Assembly: GCF_900220975.1 (NCBI RefSeq)
Contig: NZ_OBQD01000008.1
Coordinates: forward strand, 124,001 to 188,000
Length of the DNA stretch: 64,000 nucleotides
Direction of reading: 5' to 3'
From: Rhizobium subbaraonis
GTDB lineage: Bacteria > Pseudomonadota > Alphaproteobacteria > Rhizobiales > Rhizobiaceae
The notes beneath the pieces are model-generated. The model was not told the origin of the DNA and did not search any database. It was given only the letters and a program-made list of their open reading frames with translations. Below, one piece after another: positions 37,069-48,194 of the stretch. Made by a program: the position numbers and the translations under genes. Position 1 is the first letter of the stretch; each line of letters starts with the position of its first letter.

Positions 37069-37338
37069 ATGTCGATCACTGCCGAGCGCAAGGCTGCGCT
37101 GATCAAGGAATATGCAACCGCCGAAGGCGACACCGGTTCTCCGGAAGTTCAGGTTGCGATCCTCACCGAGCGCATCAACAACCTGACCGGTCACTTCAAG
37201 GACCACAAGAAGGACAACCACTCCCGTCGTGGCCTTCTGACGCTGGTTTCCAGCCGCCGCTCGCTTCTTGACTACCTCAAGAAGAAGGACGAAGCCCGCT
37301 ACAGCAAGCTGATTGCTGCCCTGGGCATCCGCCGCTAA
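37069..37338 (+). CDS. rpsO: 30S ribosomal protein S15
   Basis: 89 aa, the standard length. [58 protein letters not shown] and LIAALGIRR are textbook S15. AAAGGA lies 6 bases before the ATG. It binds the central domain of 16S rRNA early in assembly. As usual it precedes pnp; a strong terminator lies 6 bp after the stop. Confidence 0.98.
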   Translation: MSITAERKAALIKEYATAEGDTGSPEVQVAILTERINNLTGHFKDHKKDNHSRRGLLTLVSSRRSLLDYLKKKDEARYSKLIAALGIRR

Positions 37339-37344
37339 TCACTT

Positions 37345-37385
37345 CTGGCGGGCGTTCCGTATGGGACGCCCGCCAGCGCTTTTTT
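37345..37385 (+). terminator. Rho-independent terminator of rpsO
   Basis: Perfect 11-bp stem (37345-37355 with 37366-37376), 10-base loop, then CGC and six T residues. It separates rpsO from pnp, allowing pnp some read-through. Confidence 0.93.
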
Positions 37386-37675
37386 GCGGAAGACTTTCCG
37401 CAAAATGTTCCGAGACCCGGAACCGAGATATTCCAGCAGGCCGGATGGGCCGGTCCTGCGGAACCAACCGATGACCTGTCATGGGGCAGGATTGCAGGAT
37501 GCTTCAGGCGCTCGCCTGTCTCCGGTAGCGCGCGAAGCGCCAGAGCGGGGCGGCGTACACGGTGCCAAAGCGAAGCCTCCCGTTGTCTTGCCCATGATGT
37601 GTCATGAATGCGGATAGAGCCACCTGCGCCGGCAAGGCGGCGGTGCGTATCTCCGCAACCACGTAAGGACAAGAC
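37386..37675 (+). other. Structured 5' leader of pnp
   Basis: 290 bp with no gene. It holds three hairpins: 37384-37403 (TTGCGGA/TCCGCAA), 37436-37459 (GCAGGCCGG with CCGG-T-CCTGC) and 37507-37541 (GGCGCT/AGCGCC). In E. coli a hairpin in the pnp leader is cut by RNase III and PNPase for autoregulation; a similar role here is an inference. Confidence 0.45.
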
Positions 37676-39820
<2,145 letters not shown>

Positions 39821-39840
39821 GATCTTTTCGATTGTTATCG

Positions 39841-39873
39841 GGGGCGCGGAGCGGAACGTTCCGCGCCCCTTTT
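39841..39873 (+). terminator. Rho-independent terminator of pnp
   Basis: 10-bp stem GGGGCGCGGA / TCCGCGCCCC (39841-39850 and 39860-39869), 9-base loop, four T residues. It starts 20 bp after the pnp stop. Confidence 0.88.
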
Positions 39874-39916
39874 CTATGATAGCGCACAGCCCGCACACAC
39901 TCCGAAAGCCCTCCCG

Positions 39917-40933
39917 ATGAGCCGCGACGCCCTCAAGACCCTGTTCCATCCCTTCTCCGCCGGGATTCTCGATCTGCCTGCTGAAGGCCAGCGGTATCTC
40001 TTTCTCGGTGCCGAGGCCGGGCAGCGGCTCCCGGAGGGCTTTTCGGCCGAGATCGACGCCGTGCAGCCGTTGCGACCGCTCTACCGCGCACTCGAAGCCC
40101 AGCGTGCAAAAGTGACGCCGACGATCGAAGGCGAGGGGTATGACGGCGCGTTGGTCCTTTGCGGCAAGCACAAAGGTGAAAACGAAAACCGCATCTCCGA
40201 AGCCCTGAGGCGCGTTCACGAAGGTGGCCTGATCGTGATTGCCGGCGGCAAGGAAGACGGCATCCAGTCACTGCGCAAGCGGATCGACCGCTTCGGCTTC
40301 GGCGGCGACCACGCGCCGAAATACCATGGTGTCGCCTTCTGGTTCCGCCGCCCGGCCGACGTTTCAGAACAGGCCGGCGCGCTTGCCGCCCGCCCCGTCC
40401 GCGTCGAAGGCCGCTTCACCGCCGCGCCCGGCATGTTCTCGCACGACAGGATCGACGAAGGCTCGGAGCTCCTTGCCACGCGCATCCCCGAGGACTTCCG
40501 CGGTCACGCGGCCGATTTCGGCGCCGGCTGGGGCTATCTCTCGGTGCTGCTCGCAGAGCGCGCGCCCGGCCTGAAGGGCGTGGACCTGTTCGAGGCGGAC
40601 TATAATGCGCTGGAGGCGGCGAAGGAGAACCTGGCGGAAAACTGCCCGGATGTCCCCACGCGATTCTACTGGCAGGACCTGACAGCCGAGCCGCCGCGCG
40701 ACCACTACGACCTGATCGTGATGAACCCGCCCTTCCACGAAGGTCATGCGGCCGATCACGGCCTTGGCGCATCCATGATCCGCATGGCGGCAAAATCGCT
40801 GAAGGCCGGCGGCCGCCTGATGCTCGTCGCCAACCGCGGCCTTCCCTACGAGCCCGTACTGAAGGAAGCGTTCAAGGATAGCGGCGAGGTTTGCCGCAAT
40901 GCCCGCTTCAAGGTGCTGTTCGGCCGGAAGTAG
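39917..40933 (+). CDS. Class I SAM-dependent methyltransferase, RsmC-like
   Basis: 338 aa in two halves, as in RsmC: an N-terminal degenerate methyltransferase-like domain (1-165) and a C-terminal catalytic domain with the SAM motif (AADFGAGWGYLSVLLAERA) and the N2-guanine motif NPPFH at 270-274. RsmC makes m2G1207 in 16S rRNA; RlmG-like action on 23S rRNA is the alternative. It follows the pnp terminator and has its own start region. Nothing in the sequence fixes the exact target base. Confidence 0.83.
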   Translation: MSRDALKTLFHPFSAGILDLPAEGQRYLFLGAEAGQRLPEGFSAEIDAVQPLRPLYRALEAQRAKVTPTIEGEGYDGALVLCGKHKGENENRISEALRRVHEGGLIVIAGGKEDGIQSLRKRIDRFGFGGDHAPKYHGVAFWFRRPADVSEQAGALAARPVRVEGRFTAAPGMFSHDRIDEGSELLATRIPEDFRGHAADFGAGWGYLSVLLAERAPGLKGVDLFEADYNALEAAKENLAENCPDVPTRFYWQDLTAEPPRDHYDLIVMNPPFHEGHAADHGLGASMIRMAAKSLKAGGRLMLVANRGLPYEPVLKEAFKDSGEVCRNARFKVLFGRK

Positions 40934-41110
40934 GCATTTCCGGTTCCGGCTGGCTTTAGGCGGCCGTGACGCGTCCTGCGGCAAGTGATCAACAGGCTGT
41001 GAGATCGCGCCGCCGGAGCGGCTGGAGCCGCCACGAACCTTTCCCTTCTCTGTGTGACGTGATTCCGTCTGCCTCGTGATTCGCAAACTCCGCGCATCGA
41101 GGGAGATGGT

Positions 41111-41902
41111 TTGAGCTATTTCGCATCCAAATTCTTCTGGCTTGCGGCGCAACCGCTTTCGCTGGCCTTTTTCGCTGTCGCCGCCGCTCTGCTGCTTGGC
41201 TGGTACGGACGGAGGCGCCTGCAGGCCGCCTCCCTGCTTCTCTGCGCCGGCATTCTCTTCGTCACCCTTTACACCAGCACCGGTACGGTCCTGCTGCAGA
41301 ACCTGGAAAACCGGTTCGCACGCGCCAGCCTCCCCGAGGGCGGACCGCGCTGCCTCATCGTGCTGGGCGGCAGCTTCGAGGCGGAGGTCATCGCTTCACG
41401 CGGCGGCTTTGAGATGAACCAGGCGGGCGATCGCTTTGTCGAGGCGCTCAGGCTGTTGCGGACATATCCGCAGGCGCGCGCACTCGTTTCGGGCGGCGAC
41501 GGTTCCTTCAGCGGGCGCTACGCGGGTGACGCGGCCGTCTCGGAAACGTTGTTCGCAGCCTTCGGCATCGGGCCGGAGCGGCTCATTCAGGAGGGGACCT
41601 CGCGCACCACCTTCGAGAATGTCGAGAACGCCAAGGGGCTGTTTGCCGAGAACGGCCTGCAAAACTGCCTGCTCCTGACCTCAGCCTTCCATATGCCGCG
41701 CGCGATCGGCCTGTTCCGCAGATCGGGGCTTGAGGTTTTGCCCTGGCCGACCGACTACCGAACGAGCGGCAACGCCAGCCTGCGTCTCGATTTCACCCAG
41801 CCGTCGTCCAACGCGCAGCTGACGACGACGGCGCTGCGTGAGTGGATCGGGCTGCTAGCTTACTTTATAGCCGGACGAACCGAGACGCTTTTCCCGCAGT
41901 AG
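41111..41902 (+). CDS. YdcF family protein (DUF218), membrane anchored
   Basis: 263 aa from a TTG with GGGAGATGG directly upstream. Two membrane helices at the N-terminus (about 10-30 and 37-55) are followed by the DUF218 Rossmann-like domain (about 80-235). Its landmarks are CLIVLGGSFEA, ALVSGGDGSF, GTSRTTFENVENA and LLLTSAFHMPRAIGLFRRSG. Members include ElyC/SanA/YdcF, some linked to envelope precursor metabolism. It converges on the gene at 41907. Confidence 0.82.
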   Translation: MSYFASKFFWLAAQPLSLAFFAVAAALLLGWYGRRRLQAASLLLCAGILFVTLYTSTGTVLLQNLENRFARASLPEGGPRCLIVLGGSFEAEVIASRGGFEMNQAGDRFVEALRLLRTYPQARALVSGGDGSFSGRYAGDAAVSETLFAAFGIGPERLIQEGTSRTTFENVENAKGLFAENGLQNCLLLTSAFHMPRAIGLFRRSGLEVLPWPTDYRTSGNASLRLDFTQPSSNAQLTTTALREWIGLLAYFIAGRTETLFPQ

Positions 41903-41906
41903 CGCC

Positions 41907-42380
41907 TCAGCGCTTGGAGATCGTGTCGAACCGCAGTCCGCGTACGCGGCTGGTGATGATGCAGTAGTCGTCGTCGTCACGGCCGCAGGAGGCGGCGTTC
42001 GCCTTCATTTCGAAGGTCAGGTTGCCGTAGCGCTTCTTCAGTTCGTAGCCGTAGAGGTCGGCATTGGCGATGAAGACATATCCGCCCTCGGCGACGCCGA
42101 CATAGAAATTGTGCGGGCAGCCAACGTTTCCGCAGAGCTTGCCATCGACGCCGTCGCAATTCACCGCGCCACGGTTGACGATCACGTCGTCCAGCCCGTC
42201 ATTATTGAAGTCGACGATATCGGCGAAATGCTCCCCATAGGTTGCGACCTTGCACGTCTGCGCCACTTCGGCCTTCTCCTGTGCGATCGCGTCGTCCACG
42301 ATTTCGGCCGCGTTCAGCGGCGCGGGGGAGAGCAGGGCGAACGAAAGGACGAAGCTGGAGAGCACCGTGCGGGAAAACAT
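41907..42380 (-). CDS. Secreted cysteine-rich protein with an FG-GAP/EF-hand-like segment
   Basis: 157 aa. A clear signal peptide is cleaved near LNAAEI (about residue 24). The mature part has DFNNDGLDDVIVNRG, a calcium-binding-like loop typical of FG-GAP/VCBS proteins, and about seven cysteines (TCKV, NCDG, LCGN, GCPH, SCGRDDDDYCII) suggesting periplasmic disulfides. I do not recognise a functional family. It stands alone, convergent with the YdcF-like gene. Confidence 0.65.
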   Translation of the reverse strand: MFSRTVLSSFVLSFALLSPAPLNAAEIVDDAIAQEKAEVAQTCKVATYGEHFADIVDFNNDGLDDVIVNRGAVNCDGVDGKLCGNVGCPHNFYVGVAEGGYVFIANADLYGYELKKRYGNLTFEMKANAASCGRDDDDYCIITSRVRGLRFDTISKR

Positions 42381-42510
42381 CGTTCAGGGCCTTTCCTTGA
42401 TGTCGGGATCGGTCAAGATAGGTAGGGACGCGCCGTTGCGGGCGTTGTGAGGGGATCATTGCCCGATCAAGCTTTTGCGAGGCTTGGCTGCGGCTTTCTC
42501 GGAGGATGGC

Positions 42511-43146
42511 GTGACCGTTCTGGAACTGCTCGATTATGCCGGCGTTGCCGTGTTTGCCGCAACCGGTGCCCTTGCGGCGTCGCGCAAGCAGCTGGACGTC
42601 ATCGGCTTCCTGTTCCTGGCTGCTGCGACCGGCGTCGGCGGCGGCACGTTCCGCGATGTCGTTCTCGGCGCCGTGCCGGTCTTCTGGGTCGTCAAGCCGG
42701 CCTACCTGCTCGTCTGCATCGGGGTCGGCCTGGTGGTCTATTTCACCGCCCATCTCTTCGAGTCGCGATACCGCATGCTGCTCTGGCTCGATGCAGTTGG
42801 CATGTCCGCCTATAGCGTCATGGGAGCGGCAAAGGGCTTTGCCGCCACGGGGTCGCCGACGGTTGCGGTCACCACGGGCGTCATGACGGCGAGCGTCGGC
42901 GGCATTCTGCGCGATCTTCTTGCGGGAGAGCCCTCGGTGTTGTTGCGGCCGGAAATCTATGTCACCGCTGCGCTCAGCGGCGCCTCGGTGTTCACCGCTG
43001 CATCGGTAGCGGGAGCTCCGCTGGTCTTAGCGTCTGCTGCCGGCGTACTGGCGGCCTTCGCCGTGCGCGGCGGCGCGTTGCGTTACGGATGGCGGATTCC
43101 GGTCTACAAGCCGCGGCCTGGCAGGCACCCCGATGACGTCATGTAG
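42511..43146 (+). CDS. TRIC-type cation channel (UPF0126/YadS)
   Basis: 212 aa from a GTG with GGAGG 5 bases upstream; an ATG at 42475 would add 12 residues without a good ribosome-binding site. Seven membrane helices contain an internal repeat, each half with the glycine-rich motif (ATGVGGGTFRDVVLG and TASVGGILRDLLAGE). This is the bacterial TRIC channel family, conducting potassium. It converges on irr. Confidence 0.85.
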   Translation: MTVLELLDYAGVAVFAATGALAASRKQLDVIGFLFLAAATGVGGGTFRDVVLGAVPVFWVVKPAYLLVCIGVGLVVYFTAHLFESRYRMLLWLDAVGMSAYSVMGAAKGFAATGSPTVAVTTGVMTASVGGILRDLLAGEPSVLLRPEIYVTAALSGASVFTAASVAGAPLVLASAAGVLAAFAVRGGALRYGWRIPVYKPRPGRHPDDVM

Positions 43147-43197
43147 CCGTCAGGGCCGCTATCAATCTTGAGAAGGGAGGAGGGAAACCTCGGTACG

Positions 43198-43635
43198 TCA
43201 ACGGCTTTTCTTGTGCCGCAGACGGATGATCACGTCGACATGAGCGATTTCCATGCCTTCGGGCGGCTGTGGCAGGTTGCCGATCTGGATGCTGCTGACG
43301 GGAATATCCAGCACCTCGTTCTGGCCTTCGACGAAAAAGTGATGGTGGTCGGAAATGTTGGTGTCGAAGTAGGTGCGCGACCCCTCCACCGCCAGGACGC
43401 GGACGAGCCCGGCCTCGGTGAACTGGTGCAGGGTATTGTAGACGGTCGCGAGCGAAACCGGCACGCCGGCCTCGACGGCCTCCTCGTGCAATTCCTCGAC
43501 CGTCAGGTGCCGGTCGCCCTTGGCGAAGAGCAGATCTGCGAGCGCGATGCGCTGGCGGGTCGGCCGCAGGCCACAGTCGCGCAACCGCGTTTCGATGCTG
43601 ACTTCTCTTACATGCGCCATGGTCGACGAATCCAT
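43198..43635 (-). CDS. irr: Iron response regulator Irr (Fur family)
   Basis: 145 aa from ATG 43635 (MDSSTMAHVR); 43620 is a second possible start. It has a winged-helix DNA-binding domain (CGLRPTRQRIALADLLF, SLATVYNTLHQF) and a dimerisation domain with DTNISDHHHFF: the HHH triad (97-99) is the haem-binding signature that separates Irr from Fur. The Bradyrhizobium-type N-terminal haem motif (GCPWHD) is absent. Irr represses or activates iron and haem genes when iron is low. It is divergent from fabA, the usual rhizobial order. Confidence 0.9.
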   Translation of the reverse strand: MDSSTMAHVREVSIETRLRDCGLRPTRQRIALADLLFAKGDRHLTVEELHEEAVEAGVPVSLATVYNTLHQFTEAGLVRVLAVEGSRTYFDTNISDHHHFFVEGQNEVLDIPVSSIQIGNLPQPPEGMEIAHVDVIIRLRHKKSR

Positions 43636-43815
43636 TCGTCCGCTCTTGCAGAACAATCTTGACGTTTCGATATAACTTTTGAAAGAGCCGGATTCAATAG
43701 TTTTGAATGGGGAGGAAAGACTGCCGCATGCCGAAAACCAATGCTTTGGCGTCGCAGTCGGCACTTAGGACTAGCTGTCGCTCCGGTCATCATGTATGCG
43801 GGACGCGAAATTCGC

Positions 43816-43844
43816 ACTGGCGCGCCCTCGCTTGGCGCGCCAGT
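43816..43844. repeat. Perfect 11-bp inverted repeat in the irr-fabA intergenic region
   Basis: ACTGGCGCGCC (43816-43826) and GGCGCGCCAGT (43834-43844) with a 7-base loop, without a T-run on either strand. It lies about 97 bp upstream of fabA and 180 bp upstream of irr in a 305-bp gap that otherwise holds no gene. It may be an operator or an RNA hairpin in the fabA leader. Confidence 0.6.
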
Positions 43845-43940
43845 CGCAGCCGGTGCAGGACCGGGTCATCGCTTCATTTTGGCCCCGTACTGCTCTAAAG
43901 CTAAAAGACAAGAACTCTAAGGACCGGGAAGAAACAGTCC

Positions 43941-44456
43941 ATGACGACCAGGCAATCCAGCTATAACTACGAGGAAATCCTGTCCTGCGGACGCGGCGAG
44001 CTTTTCGGCCAGGGCAATGCCCAGTTGCCGCTTCCGCCGATGCTGATGGTGCATCGCATCACCGACATTTCCGAGACCGGCGGCGATTTCGACAAGGGCT
44101 ATATCCGGGCCGAGTACGACGTTCGCCCGGACGACTGGTACTTTCCCTGCCACTTCCAGGGCAACCCGATCATGCCCGGCTGCCTTGGCCTCGACGGCAT
44201 GTGGCAATTGACCGGCTTCTTCCTCGGCTGGCTGGGCGAACCCGGTCGCGGCATGGCGCTTTCCACCGGCGAGGTAAAGTTCAAGGGCATGGTCCGCCCG
44301 CACACGAAGCTGCTGGAATATGGTATTGATTTCAAGCGCGTCATGCGCGGGCGCCTCGTTCTGGGGACCGCCGACGGCTGGCTCAAGGCCGATGGCGAAT
44401 TGATCTATCAGGCCACCGACCTCCGGGTCGGTCTGTCGAAGGAAAAGGCCGAGTAA
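43941..44456 (+). CDS. fabA: 3-hydroxydecanoyl-ACP dehydratase/isomerase
   Basis: 171 aa. Active-site His71 lies in [19 protein letters not shown] with Asp85 in the same motif; the whole segment is diagnostic for FabA rather than FabZ. It makes trans-2-decenoyl-ACP and isomerises it to cis-3, the branch point to unsaturated fatty acids. First gene of fabA-fabB-fabI. An A/G-rich site (GGGAAGAAAC) precedes the ATG. Confidence 0.96.
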   Translation: MTTRQSSYNYEEILSCGRGELFGQGNAQLPLPPMLMVHRITDISETGGDFDKGYIRAEYDVRPDDWYFPCHFQGNPIMPGCLGLDGMWQLTGFFLGWLGEPGRGMALSTGEVKFKGMVRPHTKLLEYGIDFKRVMRGRLVLGTADGWLKADGELIYQATDLRVGLSKEKAE

Positions 44457-44502
44457 GGTCGAAGCGCGCATCGAGCGACAAAGCAAGAAAAGGTCAGAAT
44501 CT

Positions 44503-45726
44503 ATGAGACGGGTTGTTGTCACAGGTCTTGGGATCGTGTCTTCCATTGGGAACAATGCCGACGAGGTCACGGCGTCGCTTCGCGACGCCAGATCCGGCAT
44601 CAGCTTCTCCAATGATTTTGCCGAGCATGGCTTCAAGTGCCAGGTCTGGGGTGCGCCGAACATCGATACGTCCGACATGGTCGATCGCCGTGCCATGCGC
44701 TTCCTGTCGCAGGGCGGCGCCTGGAACCATGTCGCCATGAAGCAGGCGATCGCCGATTCCGGCCTTGCCGAAAAAGACTATTCCGAAAACGATCGTGCCG
44801 GCATCATCATGGGCTCCGGCGGCCCGTCGACGCGCACCATCGTCGAGGCCTCGGACATCACGCTGAAGAACGGCAGCCCGAAGCGCATCGGTCCGTTCGC
44901 CGTTCCGAAGGCCATGTCTTCGACCGCCTCCGCCACGCTCGCCACCTGGTTCAAGATCCATGGTGTGAACTATTCGATCTCCTCGGCCTGCTCGACGTCG
45001 GCGCACTGCATCGGCAATGCGGCAGAAATGATCCAGTGGGGCAAGCAGGACGTCATGTTCGCAGGCGGCCACGAGGATCTCGACTGGTCCATGTCGAACC
45101 TGTTCGATGCCATGGGCGCGATGTCCTCGAAGTACAACGAGACCCCGGCAACGGCCTCGCGCGCCTATGACGTCAACCGCGATGGCTTCGTGATCGCCGG
45201 CGGTGCAGGTGTCCTCGTGCTTGAAGAGCTGGAGCATGCCAAGGCGCGTGGCGCCAGGATCTATGCCGAGATCGTCGGCTATGGCGCCACCTCGGATGGC
45301 TATGACATGGTGGCCCCGTCCGGCGAAGGCGCTGTCCGCTGCATGCGCCAGGCGCTTGCGACCGTGAAGGGCGATGTCGACTACATCAACACGCACGGCA
45401 CATCGACGCCGGTCGGCGATTCAAAGGAAATCGGTGCCATCCGCGAGGTCTTTGGCGACAAGATCCCGCACATCCAGTCGACCAAGTCGCTGACGGGCCA
45501 TTCGTTGGGTGCTGCCGGCGTGCAGGAATCGATCTACAGCCTTCTCATGATGCAGGCCGGCTTTATCGGCGAGAGCGCACATATTGCCGAGCTGGATCCC
45601 GAATTCGACGGCGTGCCGATCGTCCGCAAGCGCATCGACGATGCGAAGATCGATATCGCGTTGTCCAACTCGTTCGGCTTCGGCGGCACCAACGCAACGC
45701 TCGTGTTCCAGCGCTACAACGGATAA
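44503..45726 (+). CDS. fabB: Beta-ketoacyl-ACP synthase I
   Basis: 407 aa. The thiolase-fold active site is complete: Cys163 in SSACSTSAH, His298 in [11 protein letters not shown] and His333 in [11 protein letters not shown]-terminal [17 protein letters not shown] is typical. It elongates the cis-3-decenoyl-ACP made by FabA. It lies 46 bp after fabA and 7 bp before fabI, one operon. Confidence 0.95.
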   Translation: MRRVVVTGLGIVSSIGNNADEVTASLRDARSGISFSNDFAEHGFKCQVWGAPNIDTSDMVDRRAMRFLSQGGAWNHVAMKQAIADSGLAEKDYSENDRAGIIMGSGGPSTRTIVEASDITLKNGSPKRIGPFAVPKAMSSTASATLATWFKIHGVNYSISSACSTSAHCIGNAAEMIQWGKQDVMFAGGHEDLDWSMSNLFDAMGAMSSKYNETPATASRAYDVNRDGFVIAGGAGVLVLEELEHAKARGARIYAEIVGYGATSDGYDMVAPSGEGAVRCMRQALATVKGDVDYINTHGTSTPVGDSKEIGAIREVFGDKIPHIQSTKSLTGHSLGAAGVQESIYSLLMMQAGFIGESAHIAELDPEFDGVPIVRKRIDDAKIDIALSNSFGFGGTNATLVFQRYNG

Positions 45727-45733
45727 GAGATCG

Positions 45734-46540
45734 ATGACGGGGATCATGAAGGGCAAACGCGGCTTGATCATGGGGGTCGCGAACAATCACTCCATCGCCT
45801 GGGGGATTTCGAAGGCGCTGGCCGGCCAGGGTGCGGAACTCTGCTTCACATATCAAGGTGAGGCGCTGGGCAAGCGGGTGAAGCCGCTGGCCGCCGAGCT
45901 TGGCTCGGATTTCCTGCTGCCGTGCGACGTCGAGGACATCGCCTCGGTCGATGCGGTCATTGACGCCATCAAGGAGCGCTGGGGCAAGCTCGACTTCATC
46001 GTTCACGCAATCGGCTTTTCCGACAAGAACGAGTTGAAGGGCCTCTACGCCGACACGTCGCGCGAAAACTTTACCCGCACGATGGTCATCTCCTGCTTCT
46101 CCTTCACCGAGATCGCCCGCCGCGCGGCCGATCTCATGAGCGAAGGCGGCACGATGCTGACGCTGACCTATGGCGGCTCGGTTCGCGTGATGCCGAACTA
46201 CAACGTCATGGGCGTCGCCAAGGCGGCGCTGGAAGCTTCCGTGCGGTATCTGGCGTCCGACTACGGCCCGCGTGGCATCCGCGTCAACGCGATCTCCGCC
46301 GGCCCGATCCGCACGCTTGCGGGTGCCGGCATTTCGGACGCGCGCGCGATGCTGTCCTGGCAGCAGAAGAATTCGCCGCTGCGCCGCACCGTGACGATCG
46401 ACGACGTCGGCAATTCTGCACTTTACCTGCTGTCCGATCTCTCCGGCGGTGTCACCGGGGAAATCCACTATGTGGACTCGGGCTACAACATCACCTCGAT
46501 GCCGGCGCTCGAGACCCTGTCGAGGGCAGACAGCGAGTAG
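45734..46540 (+). CDS. fabI: Enoyl-ACP reductase (NADH)
   Basis: 268 aa starting MTGIMKGKRG; ATG 45746 is an alternative. SDR-type FabI features are GLIMGVANNHSIAWGI for NADH binding and the catalytic YNVMGVAK (Tyr-x6-Lys), then NAISAGPIRTLA. It reduces enoyl-ACP in the last step of each elongation cycle and is the target of triclosan-type inhibitors. It directly follows fabB, giving the irr/fabA-fabB-fabI arrangement known in rhizobia. Confidence 0.94.
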   Translation: MTGIMKGKRGLIMGVANNHSIAWGISKALAGQGAELCFTYQGEALGKRVKPLAAELGSDFLLPCDVEDIASVDAVIDAIKERWGKLDFIVHAIGFSDKNELKGLYADTSRENFTRTMVISCFSFTEIARRAADLMSEGGTMLTLTYGGSVRVMPNYNVMGVAKAALEASVRYLASDYGPRGIRVNAISAGPIRTLAGAGISDARAMLSWQQKNSPLRRTVTIDDVGNSALYLLSDLSGGVTGEIHYVDSGYNITSMPALETLSRADSE

Positions 46541-46592
46541 GGGTTCGGCTTTTTGTGCACGAAAGGGGAAGTGCCGCCCTGCTGCGGCCTTC

Positions 46593-46814
46593 TCATCTCA
46601 GCACGAGTATCGCCAGCAGAACCGCAATCGAGATTACCGTTCCCAGCAACAGCCAGCGCACGCGACCGTTCATCTGCACCGGGTTTCCCGGGTGGTGGAC
46701 GAAGGCAATCGGGCTCTCCGACGTTTCGGAATGGCCCTCGCCCTGCTTGACGTCCTTTGCAATCACCTCTGCCACGTCTTCTGTGATTGGCGGTCTTGAA
46801 GGTCCGAACACCAT
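46593..46814 (-). CDS. Small tail-anchored membrane protein
   Basis: 73 aa from ATG 46814 with GAGGAGAG upstream. An acidic/polar N-terminal part (PITEDVAEVIAKDVKQGEG) is followed by a C-terminal membrane helix (about 53-71, WLLLGTVISIAVLLAILVL). I recognise no family; similar small proteins are common next to fabI in rhizobia only as an impression. It converges on fabI. Confidence 0.6.
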   Translation of the reverse strand: MVFGPSRPPITEDVAEVIAKDVKQGEGHSETSESPIAFVHHPGNPVQMNGRVRWLLLGTVISIAVLLAILVLR

Positions 46815-46921
46815 CGCGCGCTCTCCTCGAAGGGGATCGGCAGGATGGTGTACCTGATCGGGCCGGATTGCAATCGGGATCTGCAATAGCGGTCATGCGC
46901 CACACGCGAGCGACTGCGGCT

Positions 46922-47458
46922 TCAGGTGGCGGTCGCTACTGGCCCCACCCGCTTGTAGAACAGCGTCGTGCCGCAGAAGCTGCCGTCCGGGTAGAGCGCA
47001 TAGTCCGGAATGACGCCGACCCATTCCCATCCGAGCTTGCGGTAGACGGTTTCGGCGGGGCTGCCTGTCGCAGTGTCGAGGACGAGCACGCTCTTGCCGC
47101 GTTGCGCCGCCTCCTGCTCGGCGCGTTCCATCAGTTGCCGTGCGATGCCGCGGCCGCGCGCCGTCTCCTTGACCAGCAGTTTCTTTATGTCGGCGCGGTG
47201 GCCCTGGTTCGGCATCTGCTGGAGGCCGACCTGCACGGTGCCGACGATGACGCCGTCGAGCTCGGCGACGAAGAGCAGGACCGAGCCGTCGGCGACACCT
47301 TTGGCAACGCCCTCCCAGAAGGGTAGCGCATCTGCCTTGCCATAGGGCGCCATGAAGCCGACCGACGCGCCGCCCATGACACAGTCTACGAGAACGTCGG
47401 CGAGTTGAGTGATCCGGGTCTTCGTCTCGTCGTGGTCGAGTAACCTGATGATGTGCAT
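46922..47458 (-). CDS. GNAT family N-acetyltransferase
   Basis: 178 aa. The acetyl-CoA binding loop is KETARGRGIARQLMERAEQEA, followed by the LDTATGSPAETVYRKLGWEWVG segment common to GNAT enzymes, and an ending LFYKRV typical of the family. The substrate is unknown. It lies 15 bp after the XRE-cupin regulator gene on the same strand, so it may be co-expressed with it. Confidence 0.85.
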   Translation of the reverse strand: MHIIRLLDHDETKTRITQLADVLVDCVMGGASVGFMAPYGKADALPFWEGVAKGVADGSVLLFVAELDGVIVGTVQVGLQQMPNQGHRADIKKLLVKETARGRGIARQLMERAEQEAAQRGKSVLVLDTATGSPAETVYRKLGWEWVGVIPDYALYPDGSFCGTTLFYKRVGPVATAT

Positions 47459-47473
47459 GGCTTTCGCTTCTCT

Positions 47474-48052
47474 TCAATTGCGGCCGCGGTCGAGCACGAC
47501 GGCATAATGTGCCGCCGCATCGCCGGTATTGTGAAAGACGTGCCCCTCGGAGATGCTCATGTAGAGGCAATCGCCAGGCGCCAGTCGGTAGGTGACGTTC
47601 GCAACGGTCATCTCCAGCACGCCGGAGAACAACCAGACGTGCTGGCTCATGCCGGCCTTGCCGGTCTCCGGAGGGTAGGTGACCCTCGCATCGGCCGGAA
47701 GCTCCACCTCGACCAGGTCGATCCTGGAGGCGGTCTGCGGCGGCGATACGGCGCGGCGCTCGTAGCCCGTCTCCGGGTCGCGCCAGATCGGTTGCTCGGC
47801 GCGTCGGGCCAGCGGACCCTTCTCGTCGCGTTCGGAGGCGAAGAAGGTGGATAGCGTGACGTCGAGCGCGGCGCAGAGCCGCGACAGCAGCTGGGCTGTC
47901 GGGCTCGCCTCTCCGCGTTCGATCCGTGAAATCATAGCCCGGCTGACGCCGGACCGGTTCGAAAGTTCGTCCAGCGTCAGGCTGCGCCTGCCGCGCAGCG
48001 CCTTCAGGCGCTCCGCAATAGCGGTGTCAATTTGGTCCGTCTCAATTTCCAT
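47474..48052 (-). CDS. XRE-family regulator with C-terminal cupin domain
   Basis: 192 aa from ATG 48052 (MEIETDQID); the upstream in-frame ATG at 48073 is less likely. An HTH domain (about 9-64, LTLDELSNRSGVSRAMISRIERGEAS) is followed by a cupin_2 barrel (about 115-190, HVWLFSGVLEMTV, LAPGDCLYMSISEGHVFHNTG). Such regulators usually sense a small metabolite and control the neighbouring gene. It is divergent from an MFS exporter gene, and a palindrome covers its start codon. There is no clear ribosome-binding site before the ATG. Confidence 0.86.
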   Translation of the reverse strand: MEIETDQIDTAIAERLKALRGRRSLTLDELSNRSGVSRAMISRIERGEASPTAQLLSRLCAALDVTLSTFFASERDEKGPLARRAEQPIWRDPETGYERRAVSPPQTASRIDLVEVELPADARVTYPPETGKAGMSQHVWLFSGVLEMTVANVTYRLAPGDCLYMSISEGHVFHNTGDAAAHYAVVLDRGRN

Positions 48053-48066
48053 TATAGTAGATATAA
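48052..48066. promoter_or_regulatory. Palindrome overlapping the start of the XRE-cupin gene
   Basis: TTATA-GTAGA-TATAA, arms of 5 with a 5-base centre, touching the start codon of the regulator gene and 129 bp before the divergent MFS start. It may be an autoregulatory operator or contain a -10 element of a short-leader transcript. Confidence 0.4.
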
Positions 48067-48194
48067 GCGGCACTATGATGGAGTCAAGCGTCTCGCGGTT
48101 TCAGGAAATATTTCCCTTTGTGCCGCTAAGACGACAACGCGGCCGGCTGGCGACGGCTATGGTGGCGGCTGTCGCGGGGAAGGGGTCTCTACAC

